Shown: positions 47,566 through 60,445 of the stretch, in pieces | Layout: each line of letters begins with the position of its first letter | Numbering within the stretch: position 1 is the stretch's first letter | Origin: Chinchilla lanigera | Lineage: Eukaryota > Chordata > Mammalia > Rodentia > Chinchillidae | Direction of reading: 5' to 3' | Length of the DNA stretch: 64,000 nt | Assembly (NCBI RefSeq): GCF_000276665.1 | Contig: NW_004955427.1 | Coordinates: 6,802,263-6,866,262, forward strand | Program-made: the position numbers and the translations under genes | The notes under the pieces: generated by a model | Database searches by the model: none | What the model was told of the DNA's origin: nothing | The model's input: only the letters and a program-made list of their open reading frames with translations

Positions 47566-50500
47566 GAATGAAATGATTTCTCTTAAGATTCAATAGACTT
47601 TACAGTGTAATTGTGTGAACAAGAGTCCCATGAAAGACCTTTTACCAAATTCCCAAGAATGGGTGTAACAGTCAATAACGTAAAACATACACAAGAAAAA
47701 AATGGACTTACCTTCTAAACACTAAAAATATAAAAGTATAACCATCAAAAAATCCTTCTTGTACCAAAAATAGCTTTCAGGAAAAGGTTACCAAGAAGTA
47801 AACCACAGCCCACAGTGTGTGTGTGTTTGTGTGCTCAAGTGCACGCGTGAGTGTGCATGTGTGTCCGTGGGGGAAACACACTGAAGAATAACTTCTCACC
47901 ATTTGTGTTATGGTCCGGATCTGGAAAGGGAAGAGAGCACAGTGAGTAATTTGTAGGAAAGTACAAAGTACTGTCACTCCACAATGGAGAAATGTTGGCC
48001 CGAAGCTAAGGGTTGCTTTGCAGTTTTTAAGAGATATTTGATGAAAATGGGATAATTGCATTCTATATCCAAGAAATCTTTTTAAAACCCACAAGTCAGA
48101 GCTGGCAGAGTTTCAGAACAACTCTTTTCCCTCACCACAAGGATGTGGAGAACCTGCAGATGGTGGAGAAAAGTTGCTTTCTGTGACTGACACTGCAATC
48201 GGAAGTTGGTTTTGCTAGCATCATGGTTCCTTTGGCTCCCAGTCTTCATTGCTAAAGCTGGATTTACTGAACTCTTCCTTCTGTGACCTACTTTCATATG
48301 GCAACGCGCTCTCCCTCCACATAAGCCAGACACTTCCAAATGGTCAGGAGAGCAGAACACAACTGGATAACATTTCTCCTTCTGGACAAGATCTTCACTT
48401 TGCTTTTCTAATTTATGATGAAGATTGAGACTTTCACCCGAGAAGAGGTTACTTTTCCCCTCTATCCTAAGGATGATTCATACTAGAAGTTAGTTAGAAC
48501 TTCTAGCTAGCTAAAATCCTTTCTTCTTAAGAATCCAGAATATGTGACTCGTATTTGGGAAAAATGCAGTGCAGAAGAAGAATATATCCAGGGAATAGGG
48601 AAAGGCTAATGTTTCCCCCCAAAAAATAATGAAGTAGAGATGCACCATGAGAAATTTTGGAAAACAAAGTAGTATAAGGGAGTGCTACTAATTCCATTAT
48701 GGGGGTGGGGGGGAAGTAAATTCAGGAAGTGTCTGGGAGGTGATGATGAGTAGACTGCCTTGCAACACACTCCATTCTGGTTGTGCTTTCTATTTTTGAA
48801 AAAGAATATACTGTTGACCAAAAACTTTAGTTTTTCTTTTGTGCACTTAACAGCTTAAATTTCACCACTACTTCTATAAAAAGCACTCATATGTGCGTTT
48901 ATAGTGGGATGGTCTCAGGGAAGCCAGAGGGATGGAGTGGTAAGGAAGTTGGGTAATCTGACCCCATCTTGGGGAGAAAGCAGCCTCCCATGCAGACAGT
49001 GACCGTCACCTCAGGAGGAATGCAGACTCAGCCCTCTCCAGGCAGGCCTCTAAGTTAGAGGTCACTTGGCTGAGGGATGGGCTGTGATTCATCCTGTATG
49101 TCACACGGATAAAAATATATCCAAGCCAGAAAGTCTAGTGATCACTTTTAGAATATAAAACTGTGGTTATTTATCAGCTGGAATTTTGACTTGAACGAAC
49201 GGTGAAATTCTTCATTTATCTAGAACACAAGCAAAACAATCTTCCTTCACCTTTGACAGAAAGCCAAGTTACTAAAACATGGAATCAGAATCTAGATCCA
49301 GAAAAAGCCTCAGAAATGATATCTAACACTCGGTTTTGAGCCTGAGGTTTAAAGAGGTTAAAATTCTATCTTTGCATCACAATGTGTATGTGACAGGGAG
49401 CAGGTTAAGGAATCCAGCGCTCTTGTGGACCGTTCATGTCCCTTCCGCTCCACACTGTTCTCATCCTCTGTCAGTCCTCGTCAGCTGTCATGAAAACCTC
49501 GCTGTGACCCCAGTCAACATTCAGAGTCCAAGAATCATCAATTTCCAGTGAAGTGTGCCTGATGAGCTCCGTGACCTAGATTTCTCCCGCCACGTCTCAG
49601 TTCTCCCTTGCCCAGTTACTTTTATAAGCTATTTAATAAGTCATTAAATTATATACTAAATTAAAAAGACTATCACTGGTAATATTATGTTAGGTGGGTG
49701 GTGTCCTCAATAAAGAATCCTAAATAGACGATTACTTTTTAAATTTCACCGATATCCATACGTTGTGCTTGGGGGAGCCAATTCGAACTTAATACAAAGA
49801 AATTAGCCATTACAGCAATGTATCTCTTTGGCAATTGCACCTTCCTACTTCCCCAGAATGACTCTTGCTTCAGAAATGAACATACGGTCTAATGCAGCAT
49901 TCAGACTTAATGGCCATTGCAGCAGCATTGCAAAATACCATCTGACCCACCCGCACATATATTTTTAGATATTTCTATAAATGGCTGTTTCCCATGGGAT
50001 GCACATTTCTATGCCTTATTTTTTTGTGAATGAATGTTCCCTGCACTTGTACATTTCCAGGAAGAGGAAGAAACACTGGAATTACTAAGTGGAGCATGAC
50101 TCTTTTTCCAGACAGGAGGCCCAGACTCCAGAGTTAGAACGTCATTTGGCAAATGAGTCCCCTTTCGTCCACTGAGATGATGACACCTCAGGAAAGAGCT
50201 CACCTCCACACGCTTCCTGAGGCCTGGAAGGTCAGGATGCTTCCTGAGAAACATTTTCCCTCCGTTTGCCCAACTTAAAGGGATCATAGTCTTTTCCAGA
50301 GATGTTTGATTAGATATTTCTTATCTTAAACTTACTTTTTAACTTTGCCATTTACAGAAATTATTATGGGATACGTAGAAATTGAGTGCTTCCTGAAAAA
50401 TAATTACACTTTGGTTTTTTGGCCAAAGTTTGGATAAAATTCAACTGACTACTTATTTTTTGTTATGCTATTGTATTTTACATATATTATTGAATTTACA

Positions 50501-51929
50501 GATCTTTACCCACTTTAAAGCAGCAAATGTAGTGGAATCTAAGAGCTCACTTTTGGAAATATGTGTTATTGTGGAAGTAATTTCTATTTGAAAACACAAT
50601 ATCTTACTCAAAATAGTAGGTAAATGTAAATGTATGATTTCATTAGTACTGAGAGTTACTGCTGCTTTTGCTGTTGGAGATAGTGTTACAGTGTGAGACA
50701 CGGGAATTGAAAGTGTATAGGGCCTCACTTCAGCTACCAAATTTAAGTTACAGGTTTTGGTTTATTTTTGTCTCTCAAGTTGACATCCTTCAAATAAAGT
50801 AGATAAATACCACCCATTCAGTTGAAGTCCTGCTCCTGTCGCTGGAGTTCCTTCCCGGTTAATGGGCCAGTGTATGTGGGATGAGAGATATTGAAATGAA
50901 CCATCCAGTTCCTTTGCCTGTCAGATCACAGTCAGTGTATCCCACCACCGTAGTTCTGAAAAAGTAAGTTCTTGAAGTTATTTGCAAATATTGCTTCTAA
51001 TTTTTCCCCTTGTCTCTCCAAAGTAGTCCATATGCCATCACACCATTAGGCAGGGAGGATTAAACACATGAAAGTAAGAATCAGAAATTTTATCTTGGGT
51101 GAGACACAGGATGCAGAAAGGAGCTGTGGTGGAGCAACGATCAGCATGTAGATGATGTGCATACTTTTATTATGTATTATCTCACTTAAAAGATAATTTT
51201 ATCTTTTATTCTATGATGTGAGGGCCAGGAGTTTTGCTGAAAGAAAAATATGAAAGGCTCAACTTTACTTTGTTAGTGTTTATCTTGATGATCATCAGGA
51301 AGAGCAAATCAAATAATTCTATCTCCCTCAAGGCTGCAAGGAGATTTTTTAGCCAGAAATATCAATCTAGAAATTATTCTTACATAGTTATTAGTTAAAT
51401 AAATGAGGGCTGGAATGAGAGCAATGGCCCCAAAGCACTGTCTCTGGAAACAGTTTTAAAAGATCAAAGGAGGAAAGCCCAAAAAGAAAAAAGATTGAGA
51501 TTCGCAAGAAGCTTACATGGAAATTTGAGCTGGAGAAGGAATGTGAATGAAACCGACTAGGTACAAGTTTTATGTGATTCTGTTCCCTTCTAGAAGGAAC
51601 AGAACAATTTCAATTTTGATTTCCTAATAAAGTCCATAATGATGAGGGACAATGTTTGCCTCTATGTAACAATAATGAAGTCATCGGTATCTTAATGTGT
51701 GGCTGTTTTCCAGAGTTGTGAGGTAAAGAACCTTATCATTATGTTTAGGGAATGATTACATGAATGACATAGTAGAATTAAAATATAAACTACTATTTCC
51801 AAAGATCTGGATGAGGAAGAAAACAGAGGGATAGTTCTTAGAAGGAGATACCTCTTTAAGGGAACGCTTGTCTCTTTATATTGGGAAGACTTGAGCATGT
51901 TCACGGGCACTTCTGTAAAAGCAAATTGA
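47566..51929. other. no gene seen
   Basis: Mostly AT-rich unique sequence. A loose GT-rich tract lies at 47810-47870 and a G-run at 48700-48713. The minus-strand frames at 48082-48360 and 50009-50287 (92 codons each) carry no recognisable domain. Confidence 0.5.
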
Positions 51930-52640
51930 GAAGGACATGTTGAAAATACAGAAGTAAGAGATAAGGTAAAAAGTATAACAAACTGAGCAAGACCCAGGCA
52001 GGATCAGAAGGGCACAGACCTAGGGATTACTTTAAAATATGTGAAAACTACTGAGTTTATATTTACCAGGAAAAAGAGAAAGAGCTTGGATTATATATAT
52101 GGAGCCCAGAGTCTGGGGTGGAGGAAACCTTAAGGCTTCAGTAGTATCAGTGCAATTGGAAATAAGGTCTTCTGATGAGAAAGGTGGCTGTGAGAACTGG
52201 CTGGAGAACTTGAAAAGAAAGATGGGGTCTAATGATTAATGAATGGAAGAGGATGATGACCAACGAAAAAGAAATTTTAAAAATCACTATTTGTATAGAA
52301 AAGTCCCCTGAAGTTTAAAACTATCCTTAAAATGATCAGTTTCTTTTATTTGCTGGTCTTCTGTATAGGTGCTCAGGCCCCGGAACATAGCTGCATAGAA
52401 GGTACAGTCTAGCATTAATGCAGATTTGAGTTTTTTGAGCGAGGATTCCAGGGAAAGATGAATGCAGAGAAACTGAGAGGGACATGAGAATCATTCAAGC
52501 CCAAACAATTAGTTGTGGGTTTGGGGAGAAGGAGAAGGCTGAGAGTAAGAAGGGCTTGAAAACTTCAGAGAAAATAGACAGGGAAGAGACAAGGAAAACA
52601 AAAAGTGTCAGGGAAATAAATCAGTAGAAATAAATATATA
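51930..52640. repeat. purine-rich ancient repeat-like block
   Basis: Purine-rich sequence in the same style as 17200-18450 (for example GACCCAGGCAGGATCAG, GAGAACTGGCTGGAGAAC, GAGAAACTGAGAGGGACATG). I cannot name the family. Confidence 0.3.
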
Positions 52641-52845
52641 AGGGGCCCATAAAATTGGAAATTTTGCTGAGGGGTTGGAACTGAAGGAAAATAATGAAAC
52701 AGGATATAACTATCTAAGATGCAATTTTACTAAGACCATAATGCTGTTTAGCATTTATAGTAATCTTCATATCACTTGTGTGTTTTTCTCTAATTAGTTA
52801 CTTCTCAATTTATGTTCCAGGAAAAAAGAAAAAAATAACAGGCAT

Positions 52846-53306
52846 TGTTATGGCTTGTACCTAAATGTGCCCCACAAAATCCTCATGTGACCATAGGTAA
52901 GGCTCTTTTGAGGTGGCTGGGTCTAAGGTGTGTGATGCTGGGATGAAGGATGTGATGCTGGTATTGACTTCCGGTGCAATGCTAGGATTAAAGGTGTCCC
53001 ACGTTAGGTGTGAGTGCTACCTGCCCTAAGAGCGGGTAGCCTGGATAAAACAAAAGGGACAGAAAGAGGGTTGCCATTTGTTTTGTTGCTGTTGTTCTTT
53101 TTGGCCATTTATTATTGCTGCCTTCTGCCTTTTGTCTGCCGTGAACCATTTCTCCTCTACGATTCCCCTCTGCCATGCCATCCAGCTTTGCTACCAGCCA
53201 ACTATAGACAGAAACCTCCACAAAGTGTGAGCTGAAATAAACCTTTCCTCCTTTAACTTGAGGGGTTGGGTGCCTTGTCTCAGCAATGAGAAAAATAAGT
53301 AAGACA
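52846..53306 (+). mobile_element. solo LTR of an ERVL-MaLR-type endogenous retrovirus
   Basis: A 461-base element starting TG (TGTTATGGCTTGTACC) and ending CA (AAGTAAGACA). It is flanked by a near-perfect 5-base duplication (GGCAT at 52841-52845, GACAT at 53307-53311). A polyadenylation signal AATAAA lies at 53236-53241, just before the typical TTTCCTCCTTTAACTTG stretch. No internal gag/pol sequence adjoins, so it is a solo LTR. The short frames inside are not genes. Confidence 0.85.
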
Positions 53307-53354
53307 GACATTATTTTACAAACATGAAAACTGAGATAGAGTGTGTTTTTAAGA

Positions 53355-53990
53355 GACATACATGTATACCAATATTTATAGCATCACAATTCATAATAGC
53401 TAAATCCTGGAAGGGGCCTGTATGTCCATTAACAGATGAATAGATAAAGAAACTGTGGTATCTATACACACTGTAAAACCACTTGGCTATAAAGAAGGAT
53501 AAATTTGAGACATTTTTGTAAAAATGGATACAGCTGGAAAGTATGATATTAAGGGAAATAAATCAGACACAGAAGCCTAAATGCTGTAAGCTATTTCTCA
53601 TTTGAGTAAGGTAAAGTGTCTATAAAGAGAAAAGTAAGAGTGATAGAAGGAAACAGAGACAGACCTTTTGCAAATTGGAAGGGGTCCAAGAGCCTGGGTG
53701 AGAGGAGGGGAACAGGGAAGTAAGAAGATTTAAGATGTGCCATGTACATGTACCAAACACTCACAGTGAAAATTAGCATTGTACGTCATAAACATGGATT
53801 AAAATTACTCACAGTAACAGTGAAAATGAGGACAGGGGATCTAGGGAGGGAGGCAGGGAGCTGGGTGGGAAGGGGGAGGGGAATGGAGAAGAATCAAGAT
53901 GTGTTATGTAGATGCACCCACTCCCTGAAAGGAATGCAAATGTCATGTATTGTAAATATGTACTAACAAAATAATAATCTAAAAAAACAC
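53355..53990 (+). mobile_element. L1 3' end (ORF2 tail and 3'UTR)
   Basis: It starts in the ORF2 end (CATCACAATTCATAATAGC, GGAAGGGGCCTGTATGTCC). The 3'UTR carries two purine blocks, the second (53835-53885) with many GGG/GGGG runs. It ends in AAAATAATAATCTAAAAAA. The 3'UTR order matches the L1 at 23.6-24.0 kb. Confidence 0.9.
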
Positions 53991-54454
53991 ACTGAAAGGG
54001 AAGTTAGATTTCCAATGAAATCTATCAGAACATCACAAAATGGAGTTGGGATGAACCACAGAATTCCTTTAACTTGAAATATATATGTAAGTTTACAGTT
54101 TCTCCAAATCCAGGCTATCTTTTTTTGTTCCCTACATTCCATCCATTCTCTTCTCTGTGGACAGTCTCAACCTTCCCTTTCATTACAATTTATGTCACTG
54201 AGTTATGGAGAATGAGAGGGGTCAGTAGGAGCGCAAAGTCATAGTAAATTAGCATGCGTTTTCAATTGTTGGCTAAAATGACGCTAAGGTAGTACGGCAC
54301 ATTCACATACTGCTACTCTATGTTTGCAGACTAGGTAATCAAGTAGCAGAGGAGAGGGCTGTTGGACTTTCCCTTTTGTTTTCCTGATGAAAGTAAAACA
54401 AGTGCAGCGAGGTGGTTCAGCTTATGCTCTTAGTCCTTCTCTTGTATGGTATCG
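53991..54454. other. no gene seen
   Basis: Unique-looking sequence between the L1 and a MIR. Confidence 0.5.
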
Positions 54455-54680
54455 TATGATGTTTGAAGCTTGAGTTTAGGCTGATTGGATCTAAATCTTG
54501 GCTTTTCCCCTTGTAAGCTGTGTGCTTCTAAATAATTATTTACAATATATATAGCTGTTATTTCCTTATCTGTACTAAGGAGTCATGATAATAGCATTGA
54601 ACTCACAGTTATAAGTATCAAAGCTGGCTATACTGATAATATACAGTGAATCCACAGTAAATGTTGGCCGTTACTACTTT
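54455..54680 (+). repeat. MIR SINE fragment
   Basis: GAGTTTAGGCTGATTGGATC, then CTTGTAAGCTGTGTGC, TTTCCTTATCTGTACTAAGG, ATGATAATAGCATTGAAC and ACAGTAAATGTTGGCCG follow the MIR order. Diverged. Confidence 0.7.
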
Positions 54681-56274
54681 CATGACTAATATGAAGAAAA
54701 GAAGAAAAATGAGATTAGCAAGAAGCAAATATAAATGTCAGTTTACTTCAGAAAAAGTCTGTGAAATAGATATTTATGAGAATTTATGCCTTTGGATACA
54801 TTAAATTGCCCAAAGCCAGCAGATTAGGAAATGGTTTCTTGAAGGTAGTTTCTTTTTAATTGGTCTCGTTATTTAGTGGTCTCAAGTAAGATTCAATTAT
54901 GTATTTGAGTTCAGTGTGAAGTGAATTAGAAAGATAATTTCTAATTAGAGGACTGCTCTTAATAGTTGTGTGTAGTATCAGAGTTAGAGTTGATACTGAA
55001 GAATAGAAAGATTATTGAGAAAGGTATGGACAGGAAACTTAATCTTTCCTTACATATTGTCTTGTGTCTCAAAAATAACTGATTCAGTGAAATGGCATTA
55101 CTTTAGTTTGATAATTTGCACTTAAAAAGCATGGGGGAAAATGCAAGGCTGCAGAGCAAATGTTCATTCTACCTATGCTTTCCATGTTAGATGAGGTAAC
55201 TGAGGCTCCTATCGTCCGCTGTTGATAGTAGAACTATTCTTTCTTTTTAAACAGCAAATAACATTCATGAAATTTGAATCTGTAACCTACAGCTCTGAAG
55301 TAGCGCTAAGGTTTATTTACAAGGCCAATCCCTCTGAAGATTCTACAACAAGTAAATAAACAGTAATCTCTACTGTGAAATAATCAGCTGATACCACAGG
55401 CCGTTTATTTCTCATCACATATTGCCTTATATTTTTAATTGCTCTTCTCTGGCTTGAGATTTGACTCCACAACTGGTAAATAAGTTCCTTTAGGATAATA
55501 CTATCTGACTCTTAGGTTAGACTCAATGTATAACCTTACATATCAGGCTGATTTGATTCATGAAGAAAACCCATGAACAAAATCCCTTTACCTATCGCTT
55601 TTATTTGTACGATTGTATGCTCTCTGCAGATGGGACTTTATCTTTGCGGGCTCAGCATCCATTGTCTAGACTAGTGTCCATGTGAGGGATCTGTTAGGAA
55701 TAAATTATAATTCTTGAAAGACTGTAATTTGAACAGTATGACTTTGAGCACGTCAGTGAAGTGTGGCTTCCATATTTTCAGCCTCCACTTCTGATATTCT
55801 GTCATTTTAAAGGCATCTATGTTTTCCTCTAAAAGTAAATGGAGAGAGTGTAAGAACTGAGGAAGTGTCTTCACTGTCAAGGAAATAGTCTTGTCAACTA
55901 AGGCATCACACACAAGAAAACAAGAGCAGAAATTCTCAGAGGCACCACGATGCTCGGCACTTCTCAGTTAAGATGAGTAGACACATAAGCGCTGTACAAG
56001 AGGAAACTTTGTCTGTTTGTTTTTCTTGTTTCAGATCTGTTTCATTGAGGGGAGGTTGCAGTGGATTTTCATTCCCAGAGAGACCAGAGATTTTTGTTTT
56101 ATGAAAAAGACAAATGTCATGGCACGCTGGACCCTTCACTTCCTGCTAGCTCCGTTGCCTGAATTTCAGAAGGAAATGGGTCTATCTATCAGGCAGCGTG
56201 GCTCTTTGGCAAACCATGGATATCTGGAAGCTCAAAAGTGAGAAATAGTGGTAGTAGCATTATTGAGTCACTGT
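54681..56274. other. no gene seen
   Basis: AT-rich unique sequence. A short TTAGATGAGGTAACTGAGGC (55189-55208) is a possible MIR core. Confidence 0.5.
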
Positions 56275-56500
56275 TCCATAGTCTGCAACTCATCCAGAAA
56301 GCAAGGGCTTTGGAATGATGTACGGATTCCACTCTGGCTTAATTCCTTGCTTTCCATATGCTAAATTTGGAGAAATCCCAACTTCTCTGAACTCGAGTTT
56401 CATTGAACATAATGCAATGATAATACTACTGGCTCAGTAGAGAGTGTAAGGACTAAGTGAGATCAGATGTACAGAGTACTGAGAATGTCTGAGGCAGCAA
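56275..56500 (+). repeat. MIR SINE fragment
   Basis: GCAAGGGCTTTGGAATGATG, CTCTGGCTTAATTCC, CTTCTCTGAACTCGAGTTTC, ATGATAATACTACTGGC and GTACAGAGTACTGAGAATG follow the MIR order. Confidence 0.7.
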
Positions 56501-57954
56501 TACAGTACTTAAAGTGGAAGAAGAACACCATATTTGCTTACTTCTATAGCAGACGCATATTGCGTATCTAGTGCAATACCATCTTCTCTTGGCAAACTGC
56601 TTCTCCTTTATCCCAAACTTGTGGCAGCTATAATAGATCCTACACTTCAGGGTTCGGGGAAAAAACACGATCCTGGAGAATTCAATCATTCCATTATAGT
56701 TCTCTTCTTTAGTGATTTCTCTGCAGTGAGTTCTTCTCTAGGAGTTTACTAGCTGGAACTTGCAGGCCTATCTCTTCTTCTGATCAGCACTACACAAAAC
56801 TTATGTCAACACAAAGACAGTCATAGAATCCAAGCAGTTGCAAAAACTGGTTCTAAGCTGACCCCAGGGCAGTTTCCCTCCAGCCTATATTCACTCCTGA
56901 CCTAGCTTGGACTGGGTTTCTCGTGTTCACATTCCAAATTATCCTGACTTATCCAACTTCCTTCATTTTCCTTCTAACCTGGAAAGCACAACATTTTTTA
57001 CTGGTATGAGGATCTATTTTGAATAAGAATGCCTGATAAAACTCCTCTGCTGAATGTATTATTTCTTACGCTGTGCCTTTTTATCCTAAGTGTTGGGAAA
57101 CCAAGTGCTTACATTCTGTGATTCTACCAATGACTAAGGAAAAACAGTGACACGGTAAAACAAGGTGGAAACTAAGACTAAGAAGATTAAATACAGCTAC
57201 TAATACTTATACTCACGAAAATCTTTTGAGGAAAGCAAATTGGCAAGTGTCTAGTTCAATGCTGGGGTTCAATATTGGACAACATTTACGCTTTCCATAT
57301 TTCTTGTTGAATACAAAACTACATACATTGAATATATTGAGGTTGTCTCAGAAAATAAATAAATGATTGAGCAAAAATATAAACATCAAAAATATTTTGA
57401 GTCCCAGATTATTTTGTCCCATTGCTTATGTGCAGAAAGAAAATGCTAATGCAAAGACAGCAATACAAAAATCGACCTACTCCTATAATGGAAAACAATA
57501 TAAAAATTTACTTTCTATAATGTGTCTTAAAAATTAAGAATAATGATTCTCATGAAATTGCTAATATTCAAGAATATTTTGTGTCTGCAAATGAACAAAA
57601 GGAAAATTCCATAAAGTTCAATTCAAAGATAAAAGATAGAAGATTCATGAGTTTCCAGTTCCTTACTACTTTTAAAGGAACTGGCAAATTCTTGGCAATT
57701 AAGGCTGAGAGAATAGTGCTGATCCGACTCTGAGCCTTCCTCTGCCTTCTCTTGTCTGACAATGTCTGCTGTCTTCAGAGGCTTTCTTGCTGACTTCCTT
57801 ATTCTCATGAATACATTTGTCAAATTTGCCAGGAAGTTTAGCATCGCTTTTTACTCCTCCGATCCATTTTCTCTTCCCCTATTACAGCATCACATCCCTT
57901 CCTCTCCACTCCTCTCTCCTACAATATACCCATTATTAATCCATAAGTACTTTG
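56501..57954. other. no gene seen
   Basis: AT-rich sequence. Overlapping minus-strand frames at 57568-57844 have no recognisable domain. Confidence 0.5.
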
Positions 57955-58310
57955 TCTTAGTTACTTCTCTCATTGTTGAGATAAAATACCCAACACCAAG
58001 AGTTAAAGGAGGGAAGGTTTCTTTAGGTTATTTTATTTGCAGAGGTGAAAGGTTATTTATTGTTATTATTGTTAGGTTATTTTTTTTATTTGCAGAAGGT
58101 AGCAAAGCAACAAGGGAACTTAATAGCTTCTTTCTGCCCCTTTTATACTCTATCTGGGCTGGTGGGATTACGGCAGTGCCAAACCAATCAGCGGACTGAT
58201 TTAGTAATCACACACCCTGAACTCCCCTAGATTCAGCCACTTTTGAAAAATCCCCACCTATGGCTGCAGGAGGCTTTGAAGGGGACATCTAGACACAAAC
58301 CAAAACATTT
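57955..58310 (+). mobile_element. unnamed rodent-type interspersed repeat (family A), copy 3
   Basis: TTAGTTACTTCTCTCATTG, GATAAAATACCCAACACC, AGGGAAGGTTTCTTTAGG, then at the far end GGGGACATCTAGACACAAACC. The two ends agree with the 44 kb copy. A run of TTATT units (about 58050-58095) interrupts it. Confidence 0.6.
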
Positions 58311-59025
58311 GCCTCTGGCCCCCCAGGGACTCATGTACATTGCTTTATGCAGAAGAAATTTAGTCCATCAGTAAGAGTTGCCAAAGTCCTAACAGTTTCA
58401 GGACTGCCAAAAAGTCCAACTCCCAAGTCTCCTCTGAGACTTAAGACAAACTCTTAGCTGTGAGTCCTGTACAGATAAAAAGAAAGTTGCACACTTCCAA
58501 TGTACAGTGGCACAAGATAAACGTTACCATCCCAAAGCTACAAACGGGGGGTACAGAGGAATGGGACCACAGCCAGCCCCAAATCATATCACACTTGCCC
58601 ATACATTGTCCTTGTTCATGTAATAATATTCAGATAAGCACACACACAGATATAGTGTTTGTGCTTTGTTTTATAAAAATAAGATTATACACTTAATATA
58701 CTTCTCTGCCTCCTCCTTGTGTCATTCATGCATGTATCGTGGCAATCTCTTCAAAGGAACTGGAATAGCTTTAATTCCTTCTGCTAAGGAGCTGTTTTAT
58801 ATTTTGTAATATAGATAAAGTTTATTCACCCTATCTAACGGAGTGTTGGGCCAGCTTTTCTGGTTGATATTACCAATTCTGTGAATCTCTCTCAACTCTG
58901 TGTTCAGTGATATCCTATTGATAGTTTAAAATCAGCCACAATGGTAAGATAAAAAATAGCAAAGCCCTTTACTTTTCCTTCAGAGAATCAGTTTACCAGC
59001 AAGCCAGGAATCATGCCTATTCCAC
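58311..59025. other. no gene seen
   Basis: Unique-looking sequence without a supported feature. Confidence 0.5.
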
Positions 59026-59060
<35 letters not shown>

Positions 59061-59067
59061 GTTTGTG
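59026..59067. repeat. (TG)n microsatellite
   Basis: About 20 TG units with two TT interruptions. Confidence 0.95.
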
Positions 59068-59727
59068 TAAAACTTTTTGATTTATATCCTATATTACTGC
59101 ACTGTAACAAATCCCTTTGTGTATCTATCTACTGGTCATTTTATTTCTATTAGGCAGAAATTAGAAATTAGATTGCTGGAGTGAAGGACATGAATATTTT
59201 AAATTTTACAAGATGTTCTATGATTCTTCTTCAAAATTTCTGCAGTAATATATGAGATTATTCCTTCATTGGATTCCCTCTGCATTAGATGTTATATTTA
59301 TTGCTTAGTTATTATTTTCTTGACTTCTTGAAGAGTGAGTACATTTTTGTGTGGTGATGGGGCACTTGGATTTGTGTTGCTGTGAGTTTTCCATTCATAT
59401 GGTTTCTTCTGTATCTTCCAGGTTGTTTAGCTTTTCGTATCCATCAGCAAATTTTCATTGTGCATTATGGATTCTACATCTCCCTCTCCATCATCTACAT
59501 TGCAATTTTGATTTTAAACTGGTGTTTGCCAGTAAAACTTGATATATTTTTGCATGCCGAACATTTTTAATAACATTGGTTTTTATTTTTTGTTGTAGTA
59601 AAAACCTCTCCAAATTCTAGGTGGCAGAAAGAGTCTTTTAAGTACTTTTTAAAGCATTTTTATTTTCTCTTAAGCCATTAAAATAGATAGTTAATGAAGC
59701 AAAAGGTCCTCAACAACACCAACTTCT
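59068..59727. other. no gene seen; possible old L1 sequence
   Basis: AT-rich. The stretch at 59090-59350 has an old reversed-L1 style (for example TTAGATTGCTGGAGTGAAGG, TCTTCTTCAAAATTTCTGC), but I cannot support a call. Confidence 0.3.
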
Positions 59728-59825
59728 TTTTTTTTTTGTTTTTTTTTTCCAGTACCGGGAGTCGAACTCAGGATCTTACTCTTGCCAGGCAGGTGCTGTG
59801 CAGCTGAGCTAAATCCCCAGCACCC
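59728..59825 (-). mobile_element. ID-type SINE with short target-site duplication
   Basis: A reversed copy with a T tail, AGTACCGGGAGTCGAACTC, CTTGCCAGGCAGGTGCTGTG and TGAGCTAAATCCCCAGC. CCAACTTCT is found on both sides (59719-59727 and 59826-59834). Confidence 0.92.
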
Positions 59826-60135
59826 CCAACTTCTAAATTAATGTATTTAAACATTTTGAGAGCTTTTCCCGAGGCATCCAAACTTGAAGGCTCTTAAATC
59901 ATTATTGTAGAATTGAAATACTCATGAAATTTTATGGTAGAATTATCTTAAAAGGTCACATAGCTCATCATTCCACACCTGCTTGGGTCTTCATGTAAAT
60001 TAACAATTTAGTTTAATCACTTATCATTCTCCAGAAAAGAAAAGTAAATAAGTTTGCACTGCTGCAAAAGTTACTAAAGTAGTAAATTAAGGGGGAAAAA
60101 AATCTAAAAGCTTTTGTTGCTGTTTTGTTTTATAG

Positions 60136-60445
60136 GTTTAAAAAACTCGAACTTCTTTGTGAATTAGAATTAGATAATATAAACTGGGTGTGGAGGTACA
60201 CACCTGTAATCCCGGCACTTGGTAGGCTGAAGCAGGAGGATCAGTGCAAATTCGAGGCCAGCATGGGCTACACAGTGAGTTCAAGACCAGCCTGAACTAC
60301 ATAGTGAAATGCTGTCTCAAAAAACCAACAAACAAATAAGACAAAATAACAACAAAAAGAAAAGCAGTTAGATGATATAAAGGATGATTTTGAAGATGAT
60401 GACTCTTTTGAAGAAGATGATGATGTCATGATATGATATAGTGAG
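60136..60445 (+). pseudogene. exon-like or retrocopy-like acidic reading frame, split by B1
   Basis: Removing the B1 and one duplicated flank leaves an open plus-strand frame. It reads roughly FKKLELLCELELD before the insertion and DIKDDFEDDDSFEEDDD after it, then stops at about 60435. Immediately left is a pyrimidine-rich GTTGCTGTTTTGTTTTATAG that looks like a 3' splice site. I do not recognise the protein. It could be a lost exon, the end of a processed copy (an AATAAA lies at 60880-60885), or chance in GAT-rich sequence. Confidence 0.3.
60184..60367 (+). mobile_element. B1 SINE with internal partial duplication
   Basis: CTGGGTGTGGAGGTACACAC, CTGTAATCCCGGCACTTGG, then two related copies of the right-hand unit (GAGGCCAGCATGGGCTACAC and AAGACCAGCCTGAACTACAT) and GCTGTCTCAAAAAACC with an A-rich tail. 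The internal duplication is a known feature of rodent B1. It is flanked by a 14-base duplication with one mismatch (60170-60183 and 60368-60381). Confidence 0.95.

Noticed and set aside
53014..53235. Frames within 52988-53359
   Set aside because: They lie inside the solo LTR and are not retroviral gene remains.
57762..58199. 145-codon plus-strand frame
   Set aside because: Its second half is inside a family A repeat, and no domain is seen.
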